Assembly: GCF_013249065.1 (NCBI RefSeq)
Contig: NZ_JABRWQ010000001.1
Coordinates: 682,001 to 746,000 of the forward strand
Length of the DNA: 64,000 nucleotides
Source of the DNA: Winogradskyella litoriviva
GTDB lineage: Bacteria; Bacteroidota; Bacteroidia; Flavobacteriales; Flavobacteriaceae
Reading direction: 5' to 3'
The first letter of the stretch is position 1. Each line of letters starts with the position of its first letter. The translations under genes and the position numbers were made by a program. The notes below the pieces were generated by a model. The model ran no database searches. It worked only from the letters and a program-made list of their open reading frames with translations, and was not told the DNA's origin. This document shows, one piece after another, positions 43,368-52,310 of this stretch.

Positions 43368-45164
43368 TTAATCGTTCAACTTCAAAACAGCCATAAATGC
43401 TTGTTGAGGTATTTCTACATTACCTACTTGGCGCATACGTTTTTTACCTTTTTTCTGCTTCTCTAGTAATTTACGTTTACGTGAAATATCACCACCATAA
43501 CATTTTGCTGTAACATCTTTACGTAAAGCTTTTACAGTTTCTCTGGCAATGATTTTTGCTCCAATGGCAGCTTGGATAGGAATATCAAACTGTTGTCTAG
43601 GTATTAATTCTTTTAACTTTTCACACATTTTTTTACCAATATAATGTGCGTTATCTGCATGAATTAGAGCTGAGAGCGCATCTACAGGTTGAGCATTTAA
43701 TAAGACATCTAGTCTTACTAATTTAGAAACCTTCATGCCAATTGGGTGATAATCAAAAGAAGCATAACCTTTAGAGACTGTTTTTAAACGATCATAAAAA
43801 TCAAAAACAATTTCTGCTAATGGCATTTCAAAAATTAACTCAACACGTTCTGTAGTTAAGTAGGTTTGGTTAACAATCATCCCTCGTTTTTCAATACAAA
43901 GACTCATAACGTTACCAACAAAGTCAGATTTTGTAATAATCGTTGCTTTTATAAAAGGTTCTTCAACACGATTAACCGTAGTTGGTTCTGGTAAATCACT
44001 AGGATTGTTAACTATAAAAGCTTCGTCAGGGTTTTTGTTGGTGTAAGCATGATACGATACGTTAGGAACTGTAGTAATAACCGTCATATCAAACTCGCGC
44101 TCCAAACGTTCTTGTATAATTTCCATGTGTAACATGCCCAAGAAACCACAACGGAAACCAAAACCTAAAGCCGCAGAACTTTCTGGCTGAAACACCAAAG
44201 AAGCATCATTAAGTTGCAGTTTTTCCATAGAGTTTCTTAACTCTTCGTAATCCTCAGTATCAACAGGGTAAATACCGGCAAAAACCATTGGTTTTACATC
44301 CTCAAAACCTTCTACAATATTAGTTGTAGGATTAGCAAAATCCGTAATAGTATCACCAACTTTAACTTCTTTTGCAGTTTTTATACCTGTAATTAGGTAG
44401 CCAACATCACCAGCTTTTACGCTTTGTTTTGGTACCTGATTTAATTTTAACGTCCCAACTTCATCTGCATAATATTCTTTTCCTGTGGCGACAAATTTAA
44501 TTTTTTGCCCTTTTTTAATTTCGCCATTAAAAACTCTAAAATAAGTTTCAATTCCTCTAAATGTGTTGTAAACAGAATCGAAAATTAAAGCTTGTAATGG
44601 TTCATCTACATTACCTACTGGTGCAGGAATTCGTTCTATAATGGCTTTTAAAATATTTTCGACACCAAAACCTGTTTTTCCACTGGCATGTATCACTTCT
44701 TCTGGGTCACAACCTAAAAGGTCAACAATATCATCGGTTACTTCTTCTGGGTTTGCGCTTGGTAAATCTACTTTGTTTAACACAGGAATAATTTCTAAAT
44801 CATTCTCTAAAGCTAAATATAAGTTAGATATGGTTTGTGCTTGTATACTTTGGGCAGCATCAACAATAAGCAATGCACCTTCGCAAGCAGCAATAGAACG
44901 AGATACTTCGTATGAGAAATCTACGTGACCAGGTGTATCAATTAGATTAAGGATATATTTTTCACCATTAAGTTCGTAATCCATTTGTATGGCATGCGAT
45001 TTTATGGTAATACCACGTTCGCGTTCTAAATCCATACTATCTAAGAGTTGTGCTTGTTGTTCGCGTGCGGTCACAGAACCCGTAACATCTAATAAGCGAT
45101 CAGCTAATGTACTTTTTCCGTGGTCAATATGTGCAATAATGCAAAAGTTGCGTATGTTTTTCAT
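43368..45164 (-). CDS. lepA: Elongation factor 4 (LepA)
   Basis: A translational GTPase that back-translocates or remodels stalled ribosomes and aids 30S assembly. The start is taken as the ATG at 45164, giving 598 residues beginning [20 protein letters not shown] (P-loop within). A longer frame to 45221 is open, but it would begin inside the predicted -7 promoter element (45219-45226) and lacks homology to LepA. GTPase motifs are seen as [31 protein letters not shown] and LNKVDLPSA. The LepA-specific C-terminal domain ends with [20 protein letters not shown]. Confidence 0.97.
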   Translation of the reverse strand: MKNIRNFCIIAHIDHGKSTLADRLLDVTGSVTAREQQAQLLDSMDLERERGITIKSHAIQMDYELNGEKYILNLIDTPGHVDFSYEVSRSIAACEGALLIVDAAQSIQAQTISNLYLALENDLEIIPVLNKVDLPSANPEEVTDDIVDLLGCDPEEVIHASGKTGFGVENILKAIIERIPAPVGNVDEPLQALIFDSVYNTFRGIETYFRVFNGEIKKGQKIKFVATGKEYYADEVGTLKLNQVPKQSVKAGDVGYLITGIKTAKEVKVGDTITDFANPTTNIVEGFEDVKPMVFAGIYPVDTEDYEELRNSMEKLQLNDASLVFQPESSAALGFGFRCGFLGMLHMEIIQERLEREFDMTVITTVPNVSYHAYTNKNPDEAFIVNNPSDLPEPTTVNRVEEPFIKATIITKSDFVGNVMSLCIEKRGMIVNQTYLTTERVELIFEMPLAEIVFDFYDRLKTVSKGYASFDYHPIGMKVSKLVRLDVLLNAQPVDALSALIHADNAHYIGKKMCEKLKELIPRQQFDIPIQAAIGAKIIARETVKALRKDVTAKCYGGDISRKRKLLEKQKKGKKRMRQVGNVEIPQQAFMAVLKLND

Positions 45165-45218
45165 GTCTATTTCTAAGGCAATGAACTTTGTAAAAAAATA
45201 AGTTCTGTATGTAATTTG

Positions 45219-45226
45219 CAAATATA
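45219..45226 (-). promoter_or_regulatory. Predicted -7 element of lepA
   Basis: TATATTTG on the minus strand matches TAnnTTTG. It predicts a transcription start near 45213 and a leader of about 50 bases, and so decides the start codon of lepA in favour of 45164. Confidence 0.5.
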
Positions 45227-45340
45227 ATCGATTTCTTGTGCTTTAAACTATCTATTATTACAATTAAAACACAAGCATTTACGGTAAAACCACATTAAAA
45301 AGTTAAAAACAATTAATATATTGCCGTACAATTTTTGTTA

Positions 45341-47746
45341 ATGATTTCAAATTTTCGTAATTATTTTTGTTTCTTCTGCTTTATAATATCTTCTTTGGTA
45401 GTGGCTCAAGAATCTTCCATTTCTGGCAGAGTAGAAGATTCTGATCGTAATGCAATTTCTTTGGCCAATGTGATAGTATTAGCCGAAGATGGAAAAACAT
45501 TTATAAAAGGTACATCTACAGATGACCAAGGTTTATTTAGAATTGATAACCTTTCTGCTCAAATATATTTTATAAAGATTAGTTTTATCGGTTTTGAAGA
45601 ATTTCAGCAAAAAATTATCTTAACAGGAAACTTAGATTTAGCAAAAATTCAGCTTAAAGAAATTTCTGAAAGTTTAGATGAAGTTACTGTAATTGCAAAA
45701 AAGCCAACTGTAACTCGTAAGCCAGACCGATTAATATTTAATGTAGAAAATACAGCTCTAACAGAAGGTTCTACACTAGGCGTTTTAAAAAACACACCCG
45801 GAATTATAGTTTCTGAAGGCAGTATTAACATTAAAAGTGCACCAGCAGCGGTTTTTATTAATAATAGACGTGTGCAACTCACTTCAGATGAGCTTTTAAC
45901 TTTATTAGAAAGCGCTCCTGCAAATAGTATAAAATCAGTTGAGGTGATTACAAATCCGCCGGCAAGTTATGATGCCGACTCTGGTTCTGTAATCAATATT
46001 ATAATGAGTAAAAACCTGGTTACTGGTTATAGAGGAACTGTTTTTACCAATTATACACAAGGTGTTTTTCCGAGATATAATGGAGGAACAAGTCATTATT
46101 TTAAAAATAACAAAATCAACCTTAATTTAAACTATAGTTATTCTCAAAATAAAATAAATAGAGATCAAGATGATACTATTAACTATTTGGATGACTTAAA
46201 TGAAATAGATCAAATTTGGAAATCTAATATTAACAGAAATACTTGGTCGCAGACGCATAATCTTAATCTTAATTTTGATTATTATATTAATGATAGTAAT
46301 ACGTTGAGTTTAACTACTACAGGACTTTACACACCTTATTACAAGTATTTAGTAAAAAACAGAACTAATATTTTCGATGAAAACTTAACGATTCAAGATC
46401 ATTTTACTGCAGACAATTTATCTAGAGATAACAAATACAATATTGGTACAGATTTAATTTTTAGACACAGTTTTGATAGTGGTGCAAGCCTTACTCTAAA
46501 TGGTCATTATACTATTTACGATTATAATAGAGACCAAAACGTCTTCACTAATAATTACGATGCGGATAATAATTTTGAAGACAGCTCAGAATTTAACACA
46601 GATGCCAACCAAAAAACCGATATTATTAATGGTAAAATAGATTATAGGTTGCCAATCAATGAAACCTCTGGTTTAGATGTTGGTGTAAAATATTCTAACG
46701 TAAATACAGAAAGCGATATTACAAGATTAGATATTATAGCTGGATCAGAAGTAATTAATACAGATAATACAGATGCTTTTATATATGACGAAAATGTTTT
46801 TGCAGCATATTCTAATTATTCAAAATCTTGGGATAAATGGAATTTAAGTATTGGTTTAAGATTAGAACAAAGTAGTATTGAAGGAACCTCTGAAACTTTA
46901 GGAGAAACAAATACGCAAGACTATTTAGATTGGTTTCCAAATGCGAGTTTATCATATCAAATTTCAGAAGATGTAGGCGTAACAACTAATTATAAAAGAA
47001 GCATTACAAGACCAAGTTATACAGATTTAAATCCTTTTACGTTCTTTTTAAACGAAAGCAATGTGGTTGTTGGTAATCCTAATTTAAACCCAACCTATAG
47101 AGATTATTTCTATTTAGGATTTAACTTTCTTGAGAATTTTACCATTTCTGGATATTATAGTAATTATGATGGTGATATTGTGGAGTTGCCAAGACAAAAT
47201 AATAACACTAATATTATTGCATATACACCAACTAATCTCGAAAAAAAAGTAGAGTATGGCTTTGATTTTGAATATATAGCTGCACCATCAAATTATTGGG
47301 ATTTATACTTTGTAACATCTTTTTACAATATAGCTGAAGAAGCTAGTTTTGAAGAAGGCTTTGTAGAGCAAAACCAATGGTCTAATTATAGTATTTTGTC
47401 TAACAGTTTTTCTTTTTTAGAAGATCGAAGTCTAAATGCCAGTCTCACTTTTACTTGGGTTGGTAAAAACTTACAGCAATTTCAAACTGTTGATGATAGA
47501 CTCATCTCAGAACTCAGTGTTTCTAAAACTATTTTAAAGAAAAAAGGCGTAATTACATTCGCTGTTGAAGATTTCTTTAATCTTCAAGATTATAAATCTA
47601 GAACAAGCTATTTAGATCAATCAAGTTTTGGTATAGTTGATTCAGATAACAGATACATAAAACTTGGATTTAGCTACAAATTTGGTAACACTAAATTATC
47701 TACAAACGAACGTACTACAGATGCAGAAGAACGTGAAAGACTCTAA
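45341..47746 (+). CDS. Outer-membrane receptor: CarboxypepD_reg-like domain, plug and beta-barrel (OMP_b-brl_3)
   Basis: 801 residues from the ATG at 45341. The signal peptide ends SLVVAQ. Residues about 25-105 form a CarboxypepD_reg-like Ig domain (SISGRVEDSDRNAISLANVIV). A plug-like domain follows (about 118-220, VIAKKPTVTRKPDRLIFNVENTA; VEVITNPPASYDADSGSVINI). The remaining 580 residues are a large beta-barrel with many aromatic strands. The pattern fits the TonB-receptor-like OMP_b-brl_3 (PF14905) group of Bacteroidota. The ligand is unknown. No SusD gene is adjacent, so it is not a canonical SusC. Confidence 0.85.
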   Translation: MISNFRNYFCFFCFIISSLVVAQESSISGRVEDSDRNAISLANVIVLAEDGKTFIKGTSTDDQGLFRIDNLSAQIYFIKISFIGFEEFQQKIILTGNLDLAKIQLKEISESLDEVTVIAKKPTVTRKPDRLIFNVENTALTEGSTLGVLKNTPGIIVSEGSINIKSAPAAVFINNRRVQLTSDELLTLLESAPANSIKSVEVITNPPASYDADSGSVINIIMSKNLVTGYRGTVFTNYTQGVFPRYNGGTSHYFKNNKINLNLNYSYSQNKINRDQDDTINYLDDLNEIDQIWKSNINRNTWSQTHNLNLNFDYYINDSNTLSLTTTGLYTPYYKYLVKNRTNIFDENLTIQDHFTADNLSRDNKYNIGTDLIFRHSFDSGASLTLNGHYTIYDYNRDQNVFTNNYDADNNFEDSSEFNTDANQKTDIINGKIDYRLPINETSGLDVGVKYSNVNTESDITRLDIIAGSEVINTDNTDAFIYDENVFAAYSNYSKSWDKWNLSIGLRLEQSSIEGTSETLGETNTQDYLDWFPNASLSYQISEDVGVTTNYKRSITRPSYTDLNPFTFFLNESNVVVGNPNLNPTYRDYFYLGFNFLENFTISGYYSNYDGDIVELPRQNNNTNIIAYTPTNLEKKVEYGFDFEYIAAPSNYWDLYFVTSFYNIAEEASFEEGFVEQNQWSNYSILSNSFSFLEDRSLNASLTFTWVGKNLQQFQTVDDRLISELSVSKTILKKKGVITFAVEDFFNLQDYKSRTSYLDQSSFGIVDSDNRYIKLGFSYKFGNTKLSTNERTTDAEERERL

Positions 47747-47749
47747 ATT

Positions 47750-48865
47750 TTAATCTTGCCACTGTGCAATAAACAGATTAGTATCTCTTCCGCCTCCATT
47801 ATTCCTATTAGAAGAAAAGGCTAAATATTTACCATCGTTAGAAAACACAGGGAATGCATCAAACGTTTCGCTATGCGTTACACGTTTTAAATTCTTTCCA
47901 TCAATATCAATTAAATATAGATTGAATGGAAATCCGCGCTCAGACTCAAAGTTAGAAGAGAACAATACCTTATCTCCAGAAGGGTGAAAAAATGGGCTCC
48001 AATTAGCATTTCCTAAGTCGGTTAATTGTCTTAATTCAGAACCATCCGCGTTACAAATATAAAGTTCCATTTCTGTTGGCTCTACTAAGCCTTCAGCTAA
48101 TAACTCTTTATATTCTTTTATTTCTTTTTCAGTTTTTGGCCTAGAAGAACGGAAAATTAATTTACTACCATCTGGTGAGAAAAATGCGCCACCATCGTAA
48201 CCTAATTCGTTTGTAATTTGTTTTACGTCTGTACCATCAATATTCATGGTATACAATTCTAAATCACCACTTCTTGTTGAGGTAAAAACAATTTTATCAC
48301 CTTTTGGAGAAACCGTAGGTTCTGCATCGTAACCAATTTCATCTGTTAATTGCTTTACAATATTACCCTCTAGGTCTGCAACAAAAATATCATAGCTATC
48401 ATAAATTGGCCAGATGTATTTACCATTCTTTTTTAAAGGTGCATCCGGACATTCGTCTTGCTTTAAGTGAGTAGAAGCATAGATAATATGTTTGTTATCT
48501 GGCAAAAAATAAGCACAAGTAGTTCTACCTTTTCCGGTACTTAACATTGGTGGTGCTATACTGTCTGTAAAGGTTTCATTAGCATTCATTAAAAACATCT
48601 GATCGCAACCAACACCCCATTTTGCATTATTAGATTGAAAAACTAGTTGTTTATCATCAAAACTCCAGTAAGCCTCAGCATTATCGCCACCATAAGTCAC
48701 TTGTCTTATAGATTTAAAGTGCGTTTCTTCAGGATAAATTAAGGATTCGTATTTTTCTGTTGCGCCAGATGTTGTATCAGCTGAGTCGCTAGAAGCATCA
48801 GATTGTCCTTTTTTACAAGATGAAAATGAGACGAGTAAGATTAAAATAAAAATGATTTTGTTCAT
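47750..48865 (-). CDS. TolB-like PD40 beta-propeller lipoprotein
   Basis: 371 residues with a lipobox ending SFSSC (Cys 17) and an acidic Ser-rich spacer. Several WD40-like PD40 blades follow: DAEPTVSPKGDKIVFTSTRS, YDGGAFFSPDGSKLIFRSSR, NWSPFFHPSGDKVLFSSN and DAFPVFSNDGKYLAFSSNRN. Such propellers bind partner proteins or peptides at the envelope. It is transcribed divergently from an M28 peptidase gene (61-base gap), a pairing that suggests a joint role in peptide processing. Confidence 0.85.
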   Translation of the reverse strand: MNKIIFILILLVSFSSCKKGQSDASSDSADTTSGATEKYESLIYPEETHFKSIRQVTYGGDNAEAYWSFDDKQLVFQSNNAKWGVGCDQMFLMNANETFTDSIAPPMLSTGKGRTTCAYFLPDNKHIIYASTHLKQDECPDAPLKKNGKYIWPIYDSYDIFVADLEGNIVKQLTDEIGYDAEPTVSPKGDKIVFTSTRSGDLELYTMNIDGTDVKQITNELGYDGGAFFSPDGSKLIFRSSRPKTEKEIKEYKELLAEGLVEPTEMELYICNADGSELRQLTDLGNANWSPFFHPSGDKVLFSSNFESERGFPFNLYLIDIDGKNLKRVTHSETFDAFPVFSNDGKYLAFSSNRNNGGGRDTNLFIAQWQD

Positions 48866-48898
48866 AATAATGAATTATAATAAATGGCATATTATGCC

Positions 48899-48906
48899 TA
48901 ATTTTG
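48899..48906 (+). promoter_or_regulatory. Predicted -7 element of the M28 peptidase gene
   Basis: TAATTTTG fits TAnnTTTG, 20 bases before the ATG at 48927. No clear -33 element. Confidence 0.4.
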
Positions 48907-48926
48907 CGTAAAAATAAGATTTCAAA

Positions 48927-50171
48927 ATGAAAAAAATAGTGTTTTTATTTCTTTTAGCGGGATTTCTATCTTGTAAAACAGAGCCAAAAGTTGCAGAGAA
49001 TAAAATAAAAGAAGACGTAGCTTTTTTAGCAGATGATAAACTAGAGGGTCGTCAAACAGGAACTAAAGGAGAAGTCTTAGCCTCAGAATATATTACAAAA
49101 AGATTTAAAGCTATTGGATTACAGCCAAAAGGAACAGACGGGTTTTTACAATCGTTTTCATTTAAACCAAAAACAGATCCTCATAGCGAAGTAGAGTTTA
49201 CAACTAATGCAGACAGCACAATTACAGGTCATAACGTTATTGGTTATATAGATAATAAAGCTAAAACAACTATTGTTGTAGGTGCTCATTACGATCATTT
49301 AGGTTATGGAGGTGAAGGGTCTTTATATCGCGGCAATGAAAAAGCAGTACATAATGGTGCAGATGATAATGCAAGTGGAGTAGCAGTGCTTTTAAACCTA
49401 GCAAGCCGATTAAAAGTAAAAAATGATAATGCCGAAATAAAAGATAAGAACAACTATCTATTTATGGCATTTTCTGGTGAAGAAATGGGATTGTTAGGAT
49501 CTAATTATTTTACAAAAAATCCAACTATTGATGAGGAAACTATTAACTACATGATTAACATGGATATGGTTGGTAGAATTAAAGCTGATAGTACTTTAGC
49601 TGTTTATGGCACAGGTACATCTCCAATGTTTAAACAGACCTTAAAAGCTAATAATGATAATTTCAAAATTATAGAAAATGAAAGTGGCGTTGGTCCAACA
49701 GACCACACATCTTTTTATTTAATTGATATTCCGGTATTGCAATTTTTTACTGGTCAGCATGAAGATTATCACAAACCTAGCGATGATTCTGACAAGTTGA
49801 ATTATGAAGGGATGAACCTTATTTCAGATTATATCTATAGTATTATAAATGACTTGGATGACAATGGTGAATTAGCCTTTAGAAAAACTAAGAATGAAAG
49901 TGAAGAAACACCTCGATTTAAAGTTGGTTTAGGTGTGGTGCCAGATTATTTATACGACGGAAAAGGTATGCGTATTGATGGTACTCGCGAAGAAACGCCA
50001 GCTTTTAATGCTAATCTAAAAAAAGGCGATGTTGTGGTTAAATTGGGAGATAGTACAATAACAGATATGATGAGTTATATGCGTGCGTTATCTGTTTTTG
50101 AAAAAGGCGATGAAGCTGCTATTACTGTAAAACGTGGAGACGAAGTTATTGATACAACGGTTAAGTTTTAA
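48927..50171 (+). CDS. M28-family zinc peptidase lipoprotein with C-terminal PDZ domain
   Basis: 414 residues with a lipobox ending GFLSC (Cys 16). Zinc ligands of the M28 family appear in order: His in VGAHYDHLGYG, Asp in HNGADDNASGVAVLL, the Glu pair in FSGEEMGLLGSNYF, Asp in MINMDMVGR and His in PTDHTSFYL. Residues about 330-414 form a PDZ domain (GLGVVPDYLYDGKGMRIDG; LKKGDVVVKLGDSTI). M28 peptidases are amino- or carboxypeptidases. This one should act in the periplasm or on the cell surface. Confidence 0.93.
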   Translation: MKKIVFLFLLAGFLSCKTEPKVAENKIKEDVAFLADDKLEGRQTGTKGEVLASEYITKRFKAIGLQPKGTDGFLQSFSFKPKTDPHSEVEFTTNADSTITGHNVIGYIDNKAKTTIVVGAHYDHLGYGGEGSLYRGNEKAVHNGADDNASGVAVLLNLASRLKVKNDNAEIKDKNNYLFMAFSGEEMGLLGSNYFTKNPTIDEETINYMINMDMVGRIKADSTLAVYGTGTSPMFKQTLKANNDNFKIIENESGVGPTDHTSFYLIDIPVLQFFTGQHEDYHKPSDDSDKLNYEGMNLISDYIYSIINDLDDNGELAFRKTKNESEETPRFKVGLGVVPDYLYDGKGMRIDGTREETPAFNANLKKGDVVVKLGDSTITDMMSYMRALSVFEKGDEAAITVKRGDEVIDTTVKF

Positions 50172-50201
50172 TAGCGAATAAAAGGACTCAAAAAAATAAT
50201 G

Positions 50202-50209
50202 TAGATTTG
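50202..50209 (+). promoter_or_regulatory. Predicted -7 element
   Basis: TAGATTTG fits TAnnTTTG, 32 bases before the ATG at 50241. No clear -33 element. Confidence 0.4.
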
Positions 50210-50240
50210 TGGTTAAACAGAAAATTAATTCCCAACTATT

Positions 50241-50828
50241 ATGAAAAAACTTTTATCTCTTTTTTGTCTCTTTACTTTATTAACTGCTTTTACATGTGAA
50301 AACGAACCATTAGATGACGGAATTGAATCGGGATCAAATGATACAAATGTCGCGTTAATAGGTTCTTGGGAATTAGTAGATTTTGATGTAACGTTACAAA
50401 CCTCTACAGAATTCATGGGAGAAACTTTTTCATCTGACATTGATATACAAAGTACAGAAGAAAACTATGTATTAACTTTTACAGAGAGTAATTTTACTAC
50501 AGCTGGTGATTATACATATGATACCAATGTAGCAGTTAATGGTGCAACGGTAACTTCAGAACCTTATACTTTAGATAATGTAAGTGGAAGTGGTACGTAT
50601 TCTACAAGTGGAAATGAAATGACTATTTATGGTTCATTTTTTGAATTTGAATTTGAAGGTATGGATGAAAATTTATTTCAAGATGAACAAACAACTTCAT
50701 TTTCAATTTCTGCAGACGGACAAACACTTACTTTTACACAAGAGGAAACCGTTTCGCAAACAGACCCAATAACAGGTATAATTTCATCTAGTACAACAAG
50801 TGGAGGTTCTACTTGGACAAAGCAATAG
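50241..50828 (+). CDS. Secreted lipocalin-like protein, probable lipoprotein
   Basis: 195 residues. A hydrophobic signal ends with Cys 19 (TAFTCENEP), an atypical lipobox since Thr precedes the Cys. The domain begins with LIGSWELVDFDV, the G-x-W opening of lipocalin-like proteins, and ends with GSTWTKQ. In between are beta-strands of Thr/Ser-rich, low-charge sequence, including GTYSTSGNEMTIYGSFFEFEF. Families of this type are abundant and uncharacterised in Flavobacteria. It is monocistronic, closed by a terminator. Confidence 0.6.
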   Translation: MKKLLSLFCLFTLLTAFTCENEPLDDGIESGSNDTNVALIGSWELVDFDVTLQTSTEFMGETFSSDIDIQSTEENYVLTFTESNFTTAGDYTYDTNVAVNGATVTSEPYTLDNVSGSGTYSTSGNEMTIYGSFFEFEFEGMDENLFQDEQTTSFSISADGQTLTFTQEETVSQTDPITGIISSSTTSGGSTWTKQ

Positions 50829-50881
50829 TACCTCTATGAGGTATAAGAATTCAGTAGTATTATAATTACCTTAGTAAGGTA
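50829..50881. repeat. Two short TACCT/AGGTA hairpins
   Basis: TACCTC-TAT-GAGGTA (50829-50843) and TACCTT-AGT-AAGGTA (50867-50881) are two perfect 6-bp-arm palindromes with 3-base centres, 23 bases apart, between a stop codon and the terminator. Role unknown; a dyad-symmetric protein site or 3' RNA hairpins are both possible. Confidence 0.4.
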
Positions 50882-50904
50882 TTATTTCTAGATTCTCTGT
50901 AATA

Positions 50905-50944
50905 AAAAAGCAGCTAAAACATTCTTTTGTTTTAGCTGCTTTTT
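50905..50944. terminator. Bidirectional terminator
   Basis: AAAAAGCAGCTAAAAC and GTTTTAGCTGCTTTTT form a perfect 16-bp stem around an 8-base loop between convergent genes. Confidence 0.92.
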
Positions 50945-50973
50945 AAGTATTGCAATAACGATGTGTATATAAA

Positions 50974-51507
50974 TTAAACACCTAAAATCTCAGCATCAAC
51001 TCTAAATTTAGTGTCTATAATAATATCGTGAGATTCATTTAGAGTTTCATCTGTAACAGTTTTTACACGTAGATTAAAACTATCCTTTTTAATGTATGCT
51101 TTCAGTTCCTCGCTAATAACATTTAATTCAACAATACTAGAATTGGTGTTTTCTAAATCAAAGACATTAGCAATTTCTAACTCATCTAAATCTTCAGCCT
51201 CGATATAAATGTGTACTTCTTTTAAAAAATTGAAATCACCATCTTCTGGAGCATCAATTGTAAGTTTTAAGCTCTTCAATTTAATACTTTCAATTAAATC
51301 TTTGTGCGTGTTATTGCTTTCAAAATTAGAATCAGATTCTGTTGTAATATCTGGAGTATCTAAACTAAAAGGTGTATTAATTATAGTTGTTGCTGCAACA
51401 GAATAATTAGTCTGGTAGTCTAAATCGAATTTGGTTAAATCATCCACAACATCGCAACTATTGAGTACAACAAATGCTAGGAATAAAGTAAGTAAGTTGT
51501 TTTTCAT
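50974..51507 (-). CDS. Hypothetical lipoprotein
   Basis: 177 residues with a lipobox ending VVLNSC (Cys 18). The mature part is acidic and rich in D, E, N and T, with predicted beta-strands (IKLKSLKLTIDAPE, EVHIYIEAEDL, FNLRVKTVTDE), consistent with a beta-sandwich surface lipoprotein. I cannot assign a family. It is a single gene, convergent with the lipocalin-like gene. Confidence 0.55.
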   Translation of the reverse strand: MKNNLLTLFLAFVVLNSCDVVDDLTKFDLDYQTNYSVAATTIINTPFSLDTPDITTESDSNFESNNTHKDLIESIKLKSLKLTIDAPEDGDFNFLKEVHIYIEAEDLDELEIANVFDLENTNSSIVELNVISEELKAYIKKDSFNLRVKTVTDETLNESHDIIIDTKFRVDAEILGV

Positions 51508-51588
51508 AAAAATAGATTTGGACGTAAATATACATTTTATAGTGAAACTACCTTAAAACACTCAAAAAAGAATACAAATTCTAAATTA

Positions 51589-51618
51589 TTGAGGTTTACA
51601 AGGTTCATTGTATATTTG
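51589..51618 (+). promoter_or_regulatory. Predicted promoter
   Basis: TTG (51589-51591), 19 bases, TATATTTG (51611-51618): a full match to the Bacteroidota promoter, 28 bases before the ATG at 51646. Confidence 0.6.
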
Positions 51619-51645
51619 CAGCCAAATTAATCTAATTTAAAACTC

Positions 51646-52299
51646 ATGTTTAAAAAATCAGTAGCAATACTTTCGTTGTTTTTAATAGTAACTTCTTGTT
51701 GGAAAGATAAAAGTCCAGAAGATTTAATCCGTTTAAAGGATAAGTTTAAATCTCAAGTATCTACATTCGAGAATAAAAAAGAAGTTGCAAATAAAAAGGT
51801 ATCGCAAGGGTTAGAATCTTTAGGTGAGTTAAAACTAGCGTTAGAAGATGCAAAAAATGAAGATAAAGAATTCGCAAAAGTATATGGCGATTGGGAAAAA
51901 GTTAACAAGCGTGTAGAAAACTTAAATAAAGAGTATGAAGATTTAAAAACTAAAGCTTCAAACTTATTTACAGCCATGGAAACACAGACCAATAGTTTAA
52001 GCGATGAGAAAAGCCGAAACACCTTATTAAAAGCCATTAATAAAGCAAAAACTAAGTACAATGTAACATTATCTAATACATCTGAAGCAATTGGTAAATT
52101 AAGATTATTACACAAAGATGCTGTTGAAGTGGTTAAAGCTTTAGAGGTTGCGGCAGCTTTAAATTCGTTCGATTCTATAAACGGACAAATGAAAAGTATT
52201 GAAGATAGAGTAGATGGCATTATGCAAGAGTTAAACGTTGCTGTTGTTGAGAGTAAAAAACTCTATGAGAAAAAAATAACAGAATTAGGAGACGATTAA
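51646..52299 (+). CDS. Coiled-coil lipoprotein
   Basis: 217 residues with a lipobox ending LIVTSC (Cys 18). The rest is almost entirely helical, with long K/E/L heptads (DLIRLKDKFKSQVSTFENKKEV; KRVENLNKEYEDLKTKASNLF), so a periplasmic or surface coiled-coil protein. There is no enzymatic motif; a DUF2959-like fold is possible but unproven. It lies 11 bases upstream of dusB and probably shares its transcript. Confidence 0.6.
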   Translation: MFKKSVAILSLFLIVTSCWKDKSPEDLIRLKDKFKSQVSTFENKKEVANKKVSQGLESLGELKLALEDAKNEDKEFAKVYGDWEKVNKRVENLNKEYEDLKTKASNLFTAMETQTNSLSDEKSRNTLLKAINKAKTKYNVTLSNTSEAIGKLRLLHKDAVEVVKALEVAAALNSFDSINGQMKSIEDRVDGIMQELNVAVVESKKLYEKKITELGDD

Positions 52300-52310
52300 A
52301 AAAAGATAGA

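Noticed and set aside
45165..45221. N-terminal extension of LepA
   Set aside because: The extra 19 residues do not resemble LepA and the upstream start lies within the predicted -7 promoter element.
45341..47746. Barrel receptor as SusC of a second PUL
   Set aside because: It is shorter than SusC, has OMP_b-brl_3 character, and neither a SusD nor any CAZyme gene is next to it.
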